Assembly (NCBI GenBank): GCA_034382075.1
Contig: JAXMOZ010000002.1
Span: 1-64,000, forward strand
Source of the DNA: JAEULH01 sp034382075
Lineage (GTDB): Bacteria > Pseudomonadota > Alphaproteobacteria > Rhodospirillales > Defluviicoccaceae
Direction of reading: 5' to 3'
Length of the DNA stretch: 64,000 nucleotides
The first letter of the stretch is position 1. Every line of letters starts with the position of its first letter. The notes beneath the pieces are model-generated. The model did not search any database, was not told where the DNA came from, and saw only the letters and a list, made by a program, of their open reading frames with translations. Positions 18,423 to 26,843 of this stretch are shown here, piece by piece. Position numbers and translations under genes: made by a program.

Positions 18423-21341
18423 TCATCCGGTCAGGCTGCTTCTGGTTGCTCCAGTTCGTGCTTGCAGCCAGGTCACCAGGCGCTGCGTCGGAAGCGGCCG
18501 GCTGATCAGGTAACCCTGCACCTCGTCGCAGGTTTCGCCGCGGAGGAAGTCGAGTTGCTCCCCGCTCTCCACACCCTCGGCGACGACCTTGATCCGCATG
18601 CTGTGCGCCAGCGCGATGATGGCGCGGACGATCGCCGCGCCGTTCGCTTCCAATAGCGCATCATGTACGTAGGATCTGTCGATTTTGAGGCCCGCCAGGG
18701 GCAGTTTCTTCAGATACACGAGTGAGGCATAGCCGACACCGAAGTCATCGATGAAAACATCCACGCCGATCTCGCGGATCTGCTGGATGATATGTTTGGC
18801 AACGGCGATGTCCGCAATGAGCGTCTCTTCGGTGATTTCCAGAACCAGGGACACCGCCCCCGCCCGCGGACCGGCCAGGACACTGCGGATCAATCCAGGA
18901 AGCTGGGGGTCGAGAAACTGGTCGGCGGTGAGGTTGACCGAGAGCCGCAGGGGACCGATGCCGGCGGCCGTCGCCGCCGAGGCGGCCTCGCGGCAGGCTG
19001 TCCTGAGCACCCAGGCGCTCAGCTCGTCGCTCAGGCCGAGTTCGTTGGCCACCGCAACCACCTCCTCGGGCGGATTGAGCCGGCCATCCGGACCCCACCA
19101 GCGAAGCAGCGCCTCGACCCCGGTCACGCTGCCGGCGAAGTTCACCTGAGGCTGGAAGTGCAGCTCGATCTCGTCGCGATCGATCGCTTGGCGCAGCGTT
19201 TGCCGGATGCCGTCTCGCCGGGAGGCGACGGGCCGCGGCGCTTCCGTTGCGTGCTGGATGCGGTCTGCGCCCTGCAGCTTCGCTGCGGCAAGAGCCTGCT
19301 CAGCGGCGATGAGAAGCGAGCGGGCATCGCCGGCGTGGCGGGGATAGGTCGCCGTGCCGATGCTGGCGCTGACGGATTGCTCGAAGCCGGCGATGTCGAA
19401 CGGCTCCGCAAGCGTCCTCCTGATCCTTTGCGCAAGGAAGGTCGCGGACTCGCCGTGCACGAGTTCCAGGAAGAGCAGCGCGAAGGAATGCTCGCCGATG
19501 CGCGCGGCCATGCCCGGCTTGCGGACGGAGCCGGCAAGGCGGGCGGCCGCCATCCGCAGAACGGCGTTGGCGGCTTGCTGCCCAAGCGCCTCGCCGATGG
19601 CGGCAAGGTAAACGAACTCCACGAGCATGACGGTGGCGTACTTGCCCTCGGCCTTGGGAGCGGCGAGCGCGTGCTCGACCGCCTGCTCGAACAGCTTGCG
19701 GTTCGGCAGCGAGGTCAACGGGTCGTGGGTGGCCTGGTACTGGATCGAGCGCGCCAGGTTGTGCACATCGGTGACGTCATTCAGCGCCAGGACGAGCCCG
19801 CCGGATCCGTCGCCGCCGCCGATGCTGGCGACGGTCCCCCTGACCGAGCGGTAATCGCCGCCTCTGGACCTCAGCACTGCTGCGACGGTGCTATTCTCGG
19901 CGGCAACCCCGTTCCTGATCACGAGGTCGACGTCGACCGCCTTCCCGGCCAGAGCGTCCTGAAGGTGCAGGATCGAGCGGAGTGGGCGGCCGCCCGCCTC
20001 GCTGAACAGGAACCCGGTCATCTGCTCGGCCGCGGGGTTCATGAACACGATGGTTCCGCGGGCGTCGGTGGCGATGACGCCGTCGGCGATCGACTTCAGC
20101 CCGGCAGCCGCCCGTTGGCTCTGCCAGAGCAGGGCGGTCCGGGCCGACTTGAGGCGGAGGAAGGCCTGCACCGCCAGGCCAAGGATCAGGCCGGCGCAGG
20201 CGGCGGACGGCGGCAGCCACAGCCCGAACGCGGCCATCGCCCATAGCGCGGCGACGACGACGAGCCCCGCCGCACCGGCAAAAGCCAGCCACAGAGCCCC
20301 CGTCAGCTCGTAAAGGAGCGCATGCAGAATGGCCGCGGCGGCGGCGAAGGCGGCGCTCCAGGCGTCGGCGGCGGGACGCAAAACGATGCCCTGCAGCAGG
20401 GCGTCGGCAATGTTCGCCTGCAGCTCGACCCCGCTCATCATCCGGTGCTGCCGGCCGAACGGGACCATCAACATGTCGCCCAGCGCGGTCGCGGTCGCGC
20501 CCACCAGGACGATGCGGTCCTTGAAGACCCCTTGCGGGAAGCTGCCGTTCAGCACGTCGATGTACGAGACCCGGGGAAAGCGCCCGGTCGGCCGGGCGTA
20601 GGGAATGAGCATCATGTCGTCGCGGACCCAGGCCATGGGCAGCACCTGCCGGTCCTTCTCGCCGCGGCGCACCAGCGGCAGGCCGTCGAGGACGTCCGGT
20701 CTCACCAGTTGGACCGCGGCCAGGGCCAGCGCAGGCCAATGCGGAGTCGCCACGCCTCCCTTGAGGAAGCTCCGCCGGACCGCGCCGTCGATGTCTTCCT
20801 CGACCTCGACATGCGCCAGCGTAGCCGCCGCCTCCGCCAGCGGCGGCGCCGGGAGCACCTCGACCAGCTGCCCGTTCGGCGGCAGCCGCTCGTGGAGAAT
20901 GGGCAGGACCACGCCGGCGTGCTCGCGCATCGCCCCGGCGAGCAGCGTATCGCCCGCGGGGTCGCGAGCGTCCGGACCCGCGAACACCACATCGAAGGCG
21001 ATGGCCCGGGCGCCCGCCTCGTCGAGGCGGCGGATGAGCTGGGCGTGGACCGCGCGGGGCCATGCCCACGGCCCAAGGGCGTTGAGACTTCGCTCGTCGA
21101 TGGTGACGATCACCACCTCGCCCGAGGCGGGCCGGCCCTGGCGGGCGAGCGTCCCGTCGTAGACGAGCAGGTCGATCCGCTCGAAACAGTTGACGTAGCC
21201 GGCCCAAGCCGCAACCAGCGCGACGGTGACGGCCAGGACGGCGCGCCTCAAGCGGCCGCCCGGCCGGTTCTGCCTCACGGTCAGGCGCTGCCGGATCGTG
21301 CTGGCCGATCGCGCCAGCGCGCGCCGGGCCGCGGCGCGCAT
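18423..21341 (-). CDS. CHASE2-PAS-GGDEF(degenerate)-EAL cyclic-di-GMP signalling protein
   Basis: A 972-residue membrane sensor. It has an N-terminal membrane helix, an extracytoplasmic CHASE2 domain (~45-315; VIVTIDERSLNALGPWAWPRAVHAQLI, FKDRIVLVGATA), two or three further membrane helices, and a PAS domain (SIADGVIATDARGTIVFMNPAAEQMTGF). A GGDEF domain follows, and then an EAL domain to the end. The GGDEF signature is IGEHS, so cyclase activity is unlikely. The EAL domain keeps EALLRW, EITEE, DDFGVGYASL, KIDRS and AEGVE, so phosphodiesterase activity is plausible. The gene abuts the FecR/LysM gene with no gap. Confidence 0.93.
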   Translation of the reverse strand: MRAAARRALARSASTIRQRLTVRQNRPGGRLRRAVLAVTVALVAAWAGYVNCFERIDLLVYDGTLARQGRPASGEVVIVTIDERSLNALGPWAWPRAVHAQLIRRLDEAGARAIAFDVVFAGPDARDPAGDTLLAGAMREHAGVVLPILHERLPPNGQLVEVLPAPPLAEAAATLAHVEVEEDIDGAVRRSFLKGGVATPHWPALALAAVQLVRPDVLDGLPLVRRGEKDRQVLPMAWVRDDMMLIPYARPTGRFPRVSYIDVLNGSFPQGVFKDRIVLVGATATALGDMLMVPFGRQHRMMSGVELQANIADALLQGIVLRPAADAWSAAFAAAAAILHALLYELTGALWLAFAGAAGLVVVAALWAMAAFGLWLPPSAACAGLILGLAVQAFLRLKSARTALLWQSQRAAAGLKSIADGVIATDARGTIVFMNPAAEQMTGFLFSEAGGRPLRSILHLQDALAGKAVDVDLVIRNGVAAENSTVAAVLRSRGGDYRSVRGTVASIGGGDGSGGLVLALNDVTDVHNLARSIQYQATHDPLTSLPNRKLFEQAVEHALAAPKAEGKYATVMLVEFVYLAAIGEALGQQAANAVLRMAAARLAGSVRKPGMAARIGEHSFALLFLELVHGESATFLAQRIRRTLAEPFDIAGFEQSVSASIGTATYPRHAGDARSLLIAAEQALAAAKLQGADRIQHATEAPRPVASRRDGIRQTLRQAIDRDEIELHFQPQVNFAGSVTGVEALLRWWGPDGRLNPPEEVVAVANELGLSDELSAWVLRTACREAASAATAAGIGPLRLSVNLTADQFLDPQLPGLIRSVLAGPRAGAVSLVLEITEETLIADIAVAKHIIQQIREIGVDVFIDDFGVGYASLVYLKKLPLAGLKIDRSYVHDALLEANGAAIVRAIIALAHSMRIKVVAEGVESGEQLDFLRGETCDEVQGYLISRPLPTQRLVTWLQARTGATRSSLTG

Positions 21342-22994
21342 CTACAGGTCCCGCAGGCGCTTGAAGACGCGGATGACGAGCCCCCAATACTTCTCTTCGA
21401 CATCGACCGCCTGGGCCGCACCGAAGGGCCCCTCGTAGCCGTCGGCGTCGATGGTTCGCACCCGCAGGACGTAGTGGCCGGGTTCCGGCCGCGGAACCGT
21501 CACTTCCGGAACGCTGCTTTTCTGGTCGAGGACGATCGTCTCGAACGCCCGGTCCCGGGCGAACTGGATCTGGTACGTCTGGCCCGGCTCGCCCGCCCGC
21601 CAGCGGAACACGAGGCTCTTCTCGTCGCTCTCGGCCGGTCCGGGTGTCGGTCCCTTCGGCGCCGGCCTGTACTCGAAGCTCTGGAAGTCGCTGTAGGGCC
21701 CCACCTCTCCTGCGGCATCGACCGTCGCCACCCGCCAACTGTAGAGGCCCGGCGACAACGGCTGGTCGAGTTTCAGCGACACGCCTTCGTGGGCGTCGCG
21801 TTGGACCACGGGCGCCGCCAGGGCCTCGGTCTTCGCCAGCTGGAAGTGGTATGCCTTGGCCGTCTCCGGAGCCGTCCAGCGGAACGTCGGAGCCTCTTCG
21901 CGAACCTTGCCCTCCTTGATCGGCTCCATGAGCAGGGGAGGCTCCGGCCGGGCGTCGATCTCGATGCGCGCGGCGGTGTCGTGACCCTCCAGGCCATGGT
22001 CGTCGATGGCCCGCACCCGCACCCAGTACTGCCCATCGCGCAGGTCCGGCCCGCGAAGCGTGACGTCCTCGGAGACGATGTCGGACAGCAACTCGTCGAA
22101 AGCTTCGACCGACGAGACCTCCATCCGGTAGGCAAAGGCGCTGGCGACCGGTTCGACCCGAACGTGAAACGGGAGGCGGTCGAACGCGGGGGGCAACGGC
22201 GCAAGACGCGGAGCCGGGAGGAGAACGCGGGGCGCGCCGGGCTGGGCGCCCTTGAGGGTGACGACGCCGAAGCCTTCATCGACCTGAACCGTGCCGCCGG
22301 CGGCGCTCACCTCCACCGTTCCCGACAGCACCTCGGTGCGCGCGGTCTCGCCGTGGTTGGCGACGGCGACGCGGAGGCTCGTTCCGCGGACCGCAGACAC
22401 CGCGGCCGGCGCCTCGATGGCGAAGCGCGAAGGGTTGGGGCGGCTCTTCACGTCCGCGTCGGATCGGCCCTGCTCGAGATGGAGGCGCGTGTCCACCATC
22501 GCCTGCCCGCCGCCGTAGGCGCCTACCGTGTCCATTCGCAGCACGGAGCTCGGTCCGGCAAGCAGTTGCGAGCCGTCGGCGAACTCGAGGGTCGCGCTTC
22601 CAGAGGTGGACAGGGTCAAGGTGTCGCCCGCATGGAGAAGAGTCCCCTCGCTCACCGGCCGCTCGGCGGCAGTTCCCGCGGCGGTTCCGGCGGGCGCGAT
22701 CGTGCCTTCACCGCTGAAGCCCACCACCCGCGCCGGCGCCGGCTCGGCCTTCAGCAACTCGACCGGGACCCTCAGTCGGAGCCCGGGAGGCATCCGCCAT
22801 GGGTCGGCGACGTTGTTCATCTCCTGCAGCCGGCGCCAGCAGGCGCTATCGGCGCAGTGCTGCTGGGCGAAGTCCCACAGGTTGTCCCCGGGGCGCACCG
22901 TATAGATCCAGTCCTCGGCCGACGCCGGCCTCGGCAGTGCCGGCATGGCCGCCAGCAGCGCTATGGTCGTGATGCGGACCGCCCACCGCTGCAT
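21342..22994 (-). CDS. Secreted LysM-FecR-FN3-like protein
   Basis: A 550-residue exported protein. It has a signal peptide (ITTIALLAAMPALPRPASAED) and a LysM motif (YTVRPGDNLWDFAQQHC...LQEMNNVADPWRMPPGLRLRVP). A FecR domain follows (LHAGDTLTLSTSGSATLEFADGSQL, APAAVSAVRGTSLRVAV, VLSGTVEVSA). The rest is three beta-sandwich repeats ending in WRVATVDAAGEVGPYS and YVLRVRTIDADGYEGPFG. The start at 22994 has GGAGG six bases upstream. FecR/LysM proteins next to CHASE2 proteins are a recurring pair. Here the CHASE2 partner is a GGDEF-EAL protein. Confidence 0.9.
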   Translation of the reverse strand: MQRWAVRITTIALLAAMPALPRPASAEDWIYTVRPGDNLWDFAQQHCADSACWRRLQEMNNVADPWRMPPGLRLRVPVELLKAEPAPARVVGFSGEGTIAPAGTAAGTAAERPVSEGTLLHAGDTLTLSTSGSATLEFADGSQLLAGPSSVLRMDTVGAYGGGQAMVDTRLHLEQGRSDADVKSRPNPSRFAIEAPAAVSAVRGTSLRVAVANHGETARTEVLSGTVEVSAAGGTVQVDEGFGVVTLKGAQPGAPRVLLPAPRLAPLPPAFDRLPFHVRVEPVASAFAYRMEVSSVEAFDELLSDIVSEDVTLRGPDLRDGQYWVRVRAIDDHGLEGHDTAARIEIDARPEPPLLMEPIKEGKVREEAPTFRWTAPETAKAYHFQLAKTEALAAPVVQRDAHEGVSLKLDQPLSPGLYSWRVATVDAAGEVGPYSDFQSFEYRPAPKGPTPGPAESDEKSLVFRWRAGEPGQTYQIQFARDRAFETIVLDQKSSVPEVTVPRPEPGHYVLRVRTIDADGYEGPFGAAQAVDVEEKYWGLVIRVFKRLRDL

Positions 22995-23282
22995 CCCCAT
23001 CCTCCGGCCCGGCTTCGCCCTCTCCTAACGCGGCGGCGACCGGGTGAAGCGGGCTCATAAGAGTATGAAAATAGCGCTTGGCTCAAAAGCTGTGGCTAAC
23101 CTGTGGTAACGACACGCCCCGCGCGTCCCGTGGTTTAGCCCGCAAGTGAAGGACGGTTTTTGAAGGCGCACACCTTGAAACGCACTGACCACACACCACG
23201 AAATACACATGATATAACCAATGTGGGGTACTACTAACAGCGGGTTTAGGGGTTGTGCTACCGCCGTGAACTGGCGGCCGCT
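22995..23282. promoter_or_regulatory. AT-richer intergenic region upstream of the FecR/CHASE2 operon
   Basis: This 288-nt gap is poorer in G+C than its flanks and holds repeated TGTGG words (GCTGTGGCTAACCTGTGGTAAC). It separates engB from the signalling operon and is the natural place for that operon's promoter. I could not fix a single convincing -35/-10 pair. It has no gene, and too few DnaA-like boxes to call an origin. Confidence 0.35.
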
Positions 23283-23999
23283 TTAAGCCGGCTGGTCCGC
23301 GGACCAGTCGGCGAGGGCGGCGAGGCCGGCGCGGAGCTCGGCGATGCCCAGCTGGGTGCGGGCGCTGGTGGGGATGATCGCGGGATGGGCGGCGGGATGG
23401 CCGCGGACCTCGTCCGCGACCGCGGCGGTCCGGTCGGCGAGCTCGCTCGGGGTGATCTTGTCGGCCTTGGTCAGAACCAGCTGGTAGGAGACGGCGGCGC
23501 CATCGAGGATCGCCATGATCCCGCGGTCGACGTCCTTGATCCCATGGCGGGCGTCGATCAGCAGCAGGGTACGCCGCAGCGCCGGGCGGCCGGCGAGGTA
23601 GAGTTCGACCAGACGGCTCCAGGCGGCGACCTTGGCCTTGGGCGCGGCGGCGTAGCCGTAGCCGGGGAGATCGACCAGCATCAACGCCGCCGCCAGCGTG
23701 AAGAAATTGATCTGCTGGGTCCGGCCCGGCGTGTTGGAGGTCTTGGCCAGGGTGCTGCGGCCGGTCAGCGCGTTGATCAGGCTGGACTTACCGACGTTGG
23801 AGCGGCCGGCGAAGGCGACCTCGGGCAGCGCCGCTTGCGGCAGCTGCTCGATCTTGGCCGCCGAGATGACGAAGTCGCAGGGCCCCGCGAACAGGACCCG
23901 GCCGCGCTCCAGCGCCGAGGCCTCCGCAGCGCCGGCGGGATCCGCCTCCGCGTCCGCAGGGGTCAGATCTTCACCCCCTCGCGGCGCATGATCACCCAC
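23283..23999 (-). CDS. engB: Ribosome biogenesis GTPase EngB (YihA/YsxC)
   Basis: An essential P-loop GTPase in large-subunit assembly. Seen: FAGRSNVGKSSLINAL (G1), TSNTPGRTQQINFF (G2), LVDLPGYGYA (G3), LTKADK (G4) and PTSA (G5). The start is uncertain. The nearest conventional in-frame start is GTG at 23999, which overlaps yidC by 37 nt and lacks a ribosome site. A CTG at 23966 overlaps the yidC stop as CTGA, has GAGGGG nine bases upstream, and gives the N-terminus expected for the family. Confidence 0.93.
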   Translation of the reverse strand: MGDHAPRGGEDLTPADAEADPAGAAEASALERGRVLFAGPCDFVISAAKIEQLPQAALPEVAFAGRSNVGKSSLINALTGRSTLAKTSNTPGRTQQINFFTLAAALMLVDLPGYGYAAAPKAKVAAWSRLVELYLAGRPALRRTLLLIDARHGIKDVDRGIMAILDGAAVSYQLVLTKADKITPSELADRTAAVADEVRGHPAAHPAIIPTSARTQLGIAELRAGLAALADWSADQPA

Positions 24000-25729
24000 T
24001 GCTGGATGACCGAGAGGATGTTGTTCCAGGTCCAATAGATCACGAGCCCGGCCGGGAACTGAGCCAGCATGAAGGTGAAGATCACCGGCAGGAACATGAA
24101 GATCTTCGCCTGCACCGGATCGGGCGGCTGCGGGTTCAGCTTCTGCTGCAGATACATCGTCACGCCCATGATCAGGGGCCAGGCGCCAATGTGCAGGGCC
24201 GCCGGGAGGATGGCTTCCGGGTTCCACGGGATCAGCCCGAACAGGTTCCAGATCGTGGTCGGGTCGCGGGCGGAAAGGTCCTGGATCCAGCCGAAGAACG
24301 GCGCGTGGCGCATCTCGATGGTGACGAAAAGCACCTTGTAGAGGGCGAAGAACACCGGGATCTGAACGATCATCGGCAAACAGCCGGACGCCGGGTTGAC
24401 CTTCTCGCGCTTGTAAAGCGCCATCATCTCCTGGTTCAGCCTCGCCTTGTCCTCGGCGAAGCGCTCACGGAGCTTGGTCATTTCCGGCGCCAGCTTGCGC
24501 ATCTGGCTCATCGCCCGATACGACTTGTTCGCCAGCGGGAACATCGCGAGCTTGATGCAGACGGTGAGGATCAGGATGGCAACGCCGAGGTTGCCGACCA
24601 GGCCCTTGAGGTAGATGAGGAACAGGAAGAACGGCTTGGTCAGGAAGTAGAACCAGCCGAAGTCGATGGCGAGGTCGAAGCGCTTGATGCCGTACTCCGC
24701 GGCATAGCGGTCGAGCAGCCGCACCTCCTTGGCGCCGGCGAACAGCATCGTCCGCTGGCTGATGCTGCCGCCGGGGGGAACGACCTGGCCGCCGCCCACG
24801 TAGTCGGCCTGGTACTTGTCCAGCTCGCCGGCGCGCGAGTGAACGAAGCGGGCGTCGACCCGGTCCGTCTGCGTCGGGATCACCGCGCCCAGCCAGTATT
24901 TGTCTGTGAAACCCAACCAGCCGCCGGTGGTCTGGTAGCTGATCACCCCTTGCTCGCGCAGGTCCTCGTAGCTCAGCTCCTTCAGCGTGCCGTCGAGCAC
25001 GCCGATCGGCCCCTCGTGGAGGATGAAGAACTGGCTGGCCTCCGGCGAGCCCCAGCGGGCAACCGCGCTGTATGGGTTGATGCCGACCGCCTGGGCCCCC
25101 GTGTTCTCGACCTCCTGGGTGATCGTGAACATGAAGTGCTCGTCGACGCTGTAGATCCGCTTGAAGACGAGGCCGGCGCCGTTGTCCCAGGTGAGCGTCA
25201 GCGGCCGGTTGGCGACGAGCTCGGATCCGTCCGCCTCCCAGCGCGTATTCGGCCCGGGCAAGGGGACGTCGGGCGGAGCGCCGACCCAGCCGAGTTCGGC
25301 GAAATACGGCTCCGCCGCGCCGGGCGGCGAGAACAGCACGATCTCCGGGCTGTTGGGGTCGATGGTCTCGCGGAACCTGACCAGCGTGAGGTCGTCGATC
25401 CGGCCGCCGACCAGGGCGATCGAGCCATGCAGCTCGGGGGTGTTGATCGGGATGCGCGGGGTCGCGGCCAGCACCTCGGTGCGAGTGCGAACCGCCAAGT
25501 CGCCTGCCGTCGTCGGCGCGGCGGGCGCGCCGGGCTGCGTCACCTGCGGAGCCACGGCCCCCGGCTGTGCCGAAGGCGGCGCCGCGGCGCCGGGCGCGGG
25601 CGCCACGCCCTCGCTCGTGGGCGCCGGCTGCGGTGCCGGTTTCGGCAGCAGCCGTTCCGCGAGCAACTGGAACCCGATCAGAATGACCACCGAGAGCGCG
25701 ATGGCCAGGATCAGGTTCTTGTTCTCCAT
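23963..25729 (-). CDS. yidC: Membrane protein insertase YidC
   Basis: A 588-residue inner-membrane insertase. It has an N-terminal helix (LILAIALSVVILIGFQLLAE), a Pro/Ala-rich linker, a large periplasmic beta-supersandwich domain (residues ~60-350), and then the conserved membrane core. The core shows LVGNLGVAILILTVCIKLAMFPL, MRKLAPEMTKLRERF, GCLPMIVQIPVFFALYKVL, and FTFMLAQFPAGLVIYWTWNN. It sits in the rpmH-rnpA-yidD-yidC-engB order typical of the class. Confidence 0.98.
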   Translation of the reverse strand: MENKNLILAIALSVVILIGFQLLAERLLPKPAPQPAPTSEGVAPAPGAAAPPSAQPGAVAPQVTQPGAPAAPTTAGDLAVRTRTEVLAATPRIPINTPELHGSIALVGGRIDDLTLVRFRETIDPNSPEIVLFSPPGAAEPYFAELGWVGAPPDVPLPGPNTRWEADGSELVANRPLTLTWDNGAGLVFKRIYSVDEHFMFTITQEVENTGAQAVGINPYSAVARWGSPEASQFFILHEGPIGVLDGTLKELSYEDLREQGVISYQTTGGWLGFTDKYWLGAVIPTQTDRVDARFVHSRAGELDKYQADYVGGGQVVPPGGSISQRTMLFAGAKEVRLLDRYAAEYGIKRFDLAIDFGWFYFLTKPFFLFLIYLKGLVGNLGVAILILTVCIKLAMFPLANKSYRAMSQMRKLAPEMTKLRERFAEDKARLNQEMMALYKREKVNPASGCLPMIVQIPVFFALYKVLFVTIEMRHAPFFGWIQDLSARDPTTIWNLFGLIPWNPEAILPAALHIGAWPLIMGVTMYLQQKLNPQPPDPVQAKIFMFLPVIFTFMLAQFPAGLVIYWTWNNILSVIQQWVIMRREGVKI

Positions 25730-25760
25730 TATCGACCCCTTCTTGAGATGCGCATGCGGC

Positions 25761-26024
25761 TCAGGCGGAGAGCCGGTCGCGGCGCCGCCCGTCTTCGCCG
25801 GCGTTGTCGGGAACGGGGTCGTAGCCGAAGCCGCCCCAGGGGTGGCATCGCCCCAGCCTGCGGGCGGCGATCGCCCCGCCGCGGATGGCGCCGAACCGGC
25901 GGACAGCGTCCAGCGCGTACGCCGAGCAGGTCGGCTGAAAGCGGCAACTGCCGGGCAGGATCGGCGAAACGAGGCCGCGGTAAGTGAGGATCAGCGCCGA
26001 GAGCGCCCAGCCGGCCGGGCTCAT
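25761..26024 (-). CDS. yidD: Membrane protein insertion efficiency factor YidD
   Basis: An 87-residue protein with the YidD pattern: LILTYRGLVSPILPGSCRFQPTCSAYALDAVRRFG, then GGAIAARRLGRCHPWGGFGYDPVP. It binds the membrane through an amphipathic helix and helps YidC-dependent insertion. The ATG at 26024 overlaps the rnpA stop (ATGA). A longer in-frame extension upstream is only the antisense-like shadow of rnpA. It has the usual three conserved Cys. Confidence 0.95.
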   Translation of the reverse strand: MSPAGWALSALILTYRGLVSPILPGSCRFQPTCSAYALDAVRRFGAIRGGAIAARRLGRCHPWGGFGYDPVPDNAGEDGRRRDRLSA

Positions 26025-26464
26025 GACGGTGACGACGCCGGCGAACCGGGGCGCCGCCGGCCTCGGCGCGTGCCCCGTGCCGCGCCGAAGGACGAAGCCG
26101 ATGGATCCGCCTGCAGCCGGCGCACCGCCGTCGCCAAGTCTTCCAGAAGCGCGCTGAAGGGTCGCGTCAAGGTCTCGGCCCGCCCAATGATCACGTAATC
26201 GCATCCCGCCACTGCCTGCTCCGGCAGCACCTGCCGCGCCACCTCGCGCAGCCGCCGTCTCGCCCGGTTGCGGGCAACCGCCTTGCCGACCTTGCGGCTC
26301 GTTGTGAACCCCACCCGCACCACGTCCGTCGGCACGACTGGCGCCTCCGCCTCGCCGCGCCGCAGCATCTGCACGATCAGTCCGGGAGCAACCCACTTCC
26401 GCCCGGCGCGGGCCGCACGCACGAAATCCGCGCGCCGCTTCAGCCGAGAGAGATCGGATGTCAC
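26021..26464 (-). CDS. rnpA: Ribonuclease P protein component
   Basis: A 147-residue basic protein that assists RNase P RNA in tRNA 5' maturation. Seen: LKRRADFVRAARAGRKWVAPGLIVQ, RVGFTTSRKVGKAVARNRARRRLREVAR (the RNR signature) and DYVIIGRAETLTRPF. The C-terminus has an extra ~25-residue Arg/Ala/Pro-rich tail compared with short RnpA proteins. It lies 11 nt downstream of rpmH and overlaps yidD by 4 nt. Confidence 0.96.
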   Translation of the reverse strand: MTSDLSRLKRRADFVRAARAGRKWVAPGLIVQMLRRGEAEAPVVPTDVVRVGFTTSRKVGKAVARNRARRRLREVARQVLPEQAVAGCDYVIIGRAETLTRPFSALLEDLATAVRRLQADPSASSFGAARGTRRGRRRPGSPASSPS

Positions 26465-26475
26465 AAGGACGGGGA

Positions 26476-26610
26476 TCAGGCCGACAGGCGCTTGCGCCCC
26501 CGCCTGCGCCGGTTGGCCAGAACACGTCGGCCGCCGACGGTTGCAGAGCGCTTGCGGAAGCCGTGGCGCCGCTTGCGGATGATCTTGCTGGGTTGGAAAG
26601 TCCGTTTCAA
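26476..26610 (-). CDS. rpmH: Ribosomal protein bL34
   Basis: A 44-residue protein with the classic L34 sequence: KRTFQPSKIIRKRRHGFR near the start, then RSATVGGRRVLANRRRRGRKRLSA at the end. The start codon is TTG at 26610. No ATG or GTG in frame would give the conserved N-terminus. GGAG lies nine bases upstream. It is the first gene of the rnpA-yidD-yidC-engB block and has a good promoter match upstream. Confidence 0.96.
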   Translation of the reverse strand: MKRTFQPSKIIRKRRHGFRKRSATVGGRRVLANRRRRGRKRLSA

Positions 26611-26641
26611 AAGCCTGCTCCGGGGCCGATGGCAGCGCCTG

Positions 26642-26670
26642 TCTTTAAGGGTTCATCCGCGGCAAGTCAA
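26642..26670 (-). promoter_or_regulatory. Predicted housekeeping-sigma promoter of rpmH
   Basis: Read on the minus strand: -35 TTGACT (26670-26665), a 17-bp spacer, then -10 TAAAGA (26647-26642). Transcription would start about 25 nt before the TTG start of rpmH. It is the best promoter-like match I noticed in the window and sits where a ribosomal-protein promoter is expected. Confidence 0.6.
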
Positions 26671-26843
26671 CGCCGGGCGGTCGCCGCAGGCTACCGGGAC
26701 AGCCGCAACCGGGCACCTTCGACGCCACGAAGCCCCCATCACGCGGCCGTGAGCAGTCGTGAGCAGCGGGCGCTGGAACACCCGAGGCTTCAGGCCGATG
26801 TATTAGCCGGCGACACACGGCCGCCGCAATCGAAAGCATCGGT

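Noticed and set aside
23085..23240. Possible replication origin with DnaA-like TGTGG words near rpmH-yidC
   Set aside because: Only two imperfect boxes, no clear AT-rich unwinding element and no dnaA or other origin-linked gene here. The rpmH region is the origin in some other bacteria but need not be in this class.
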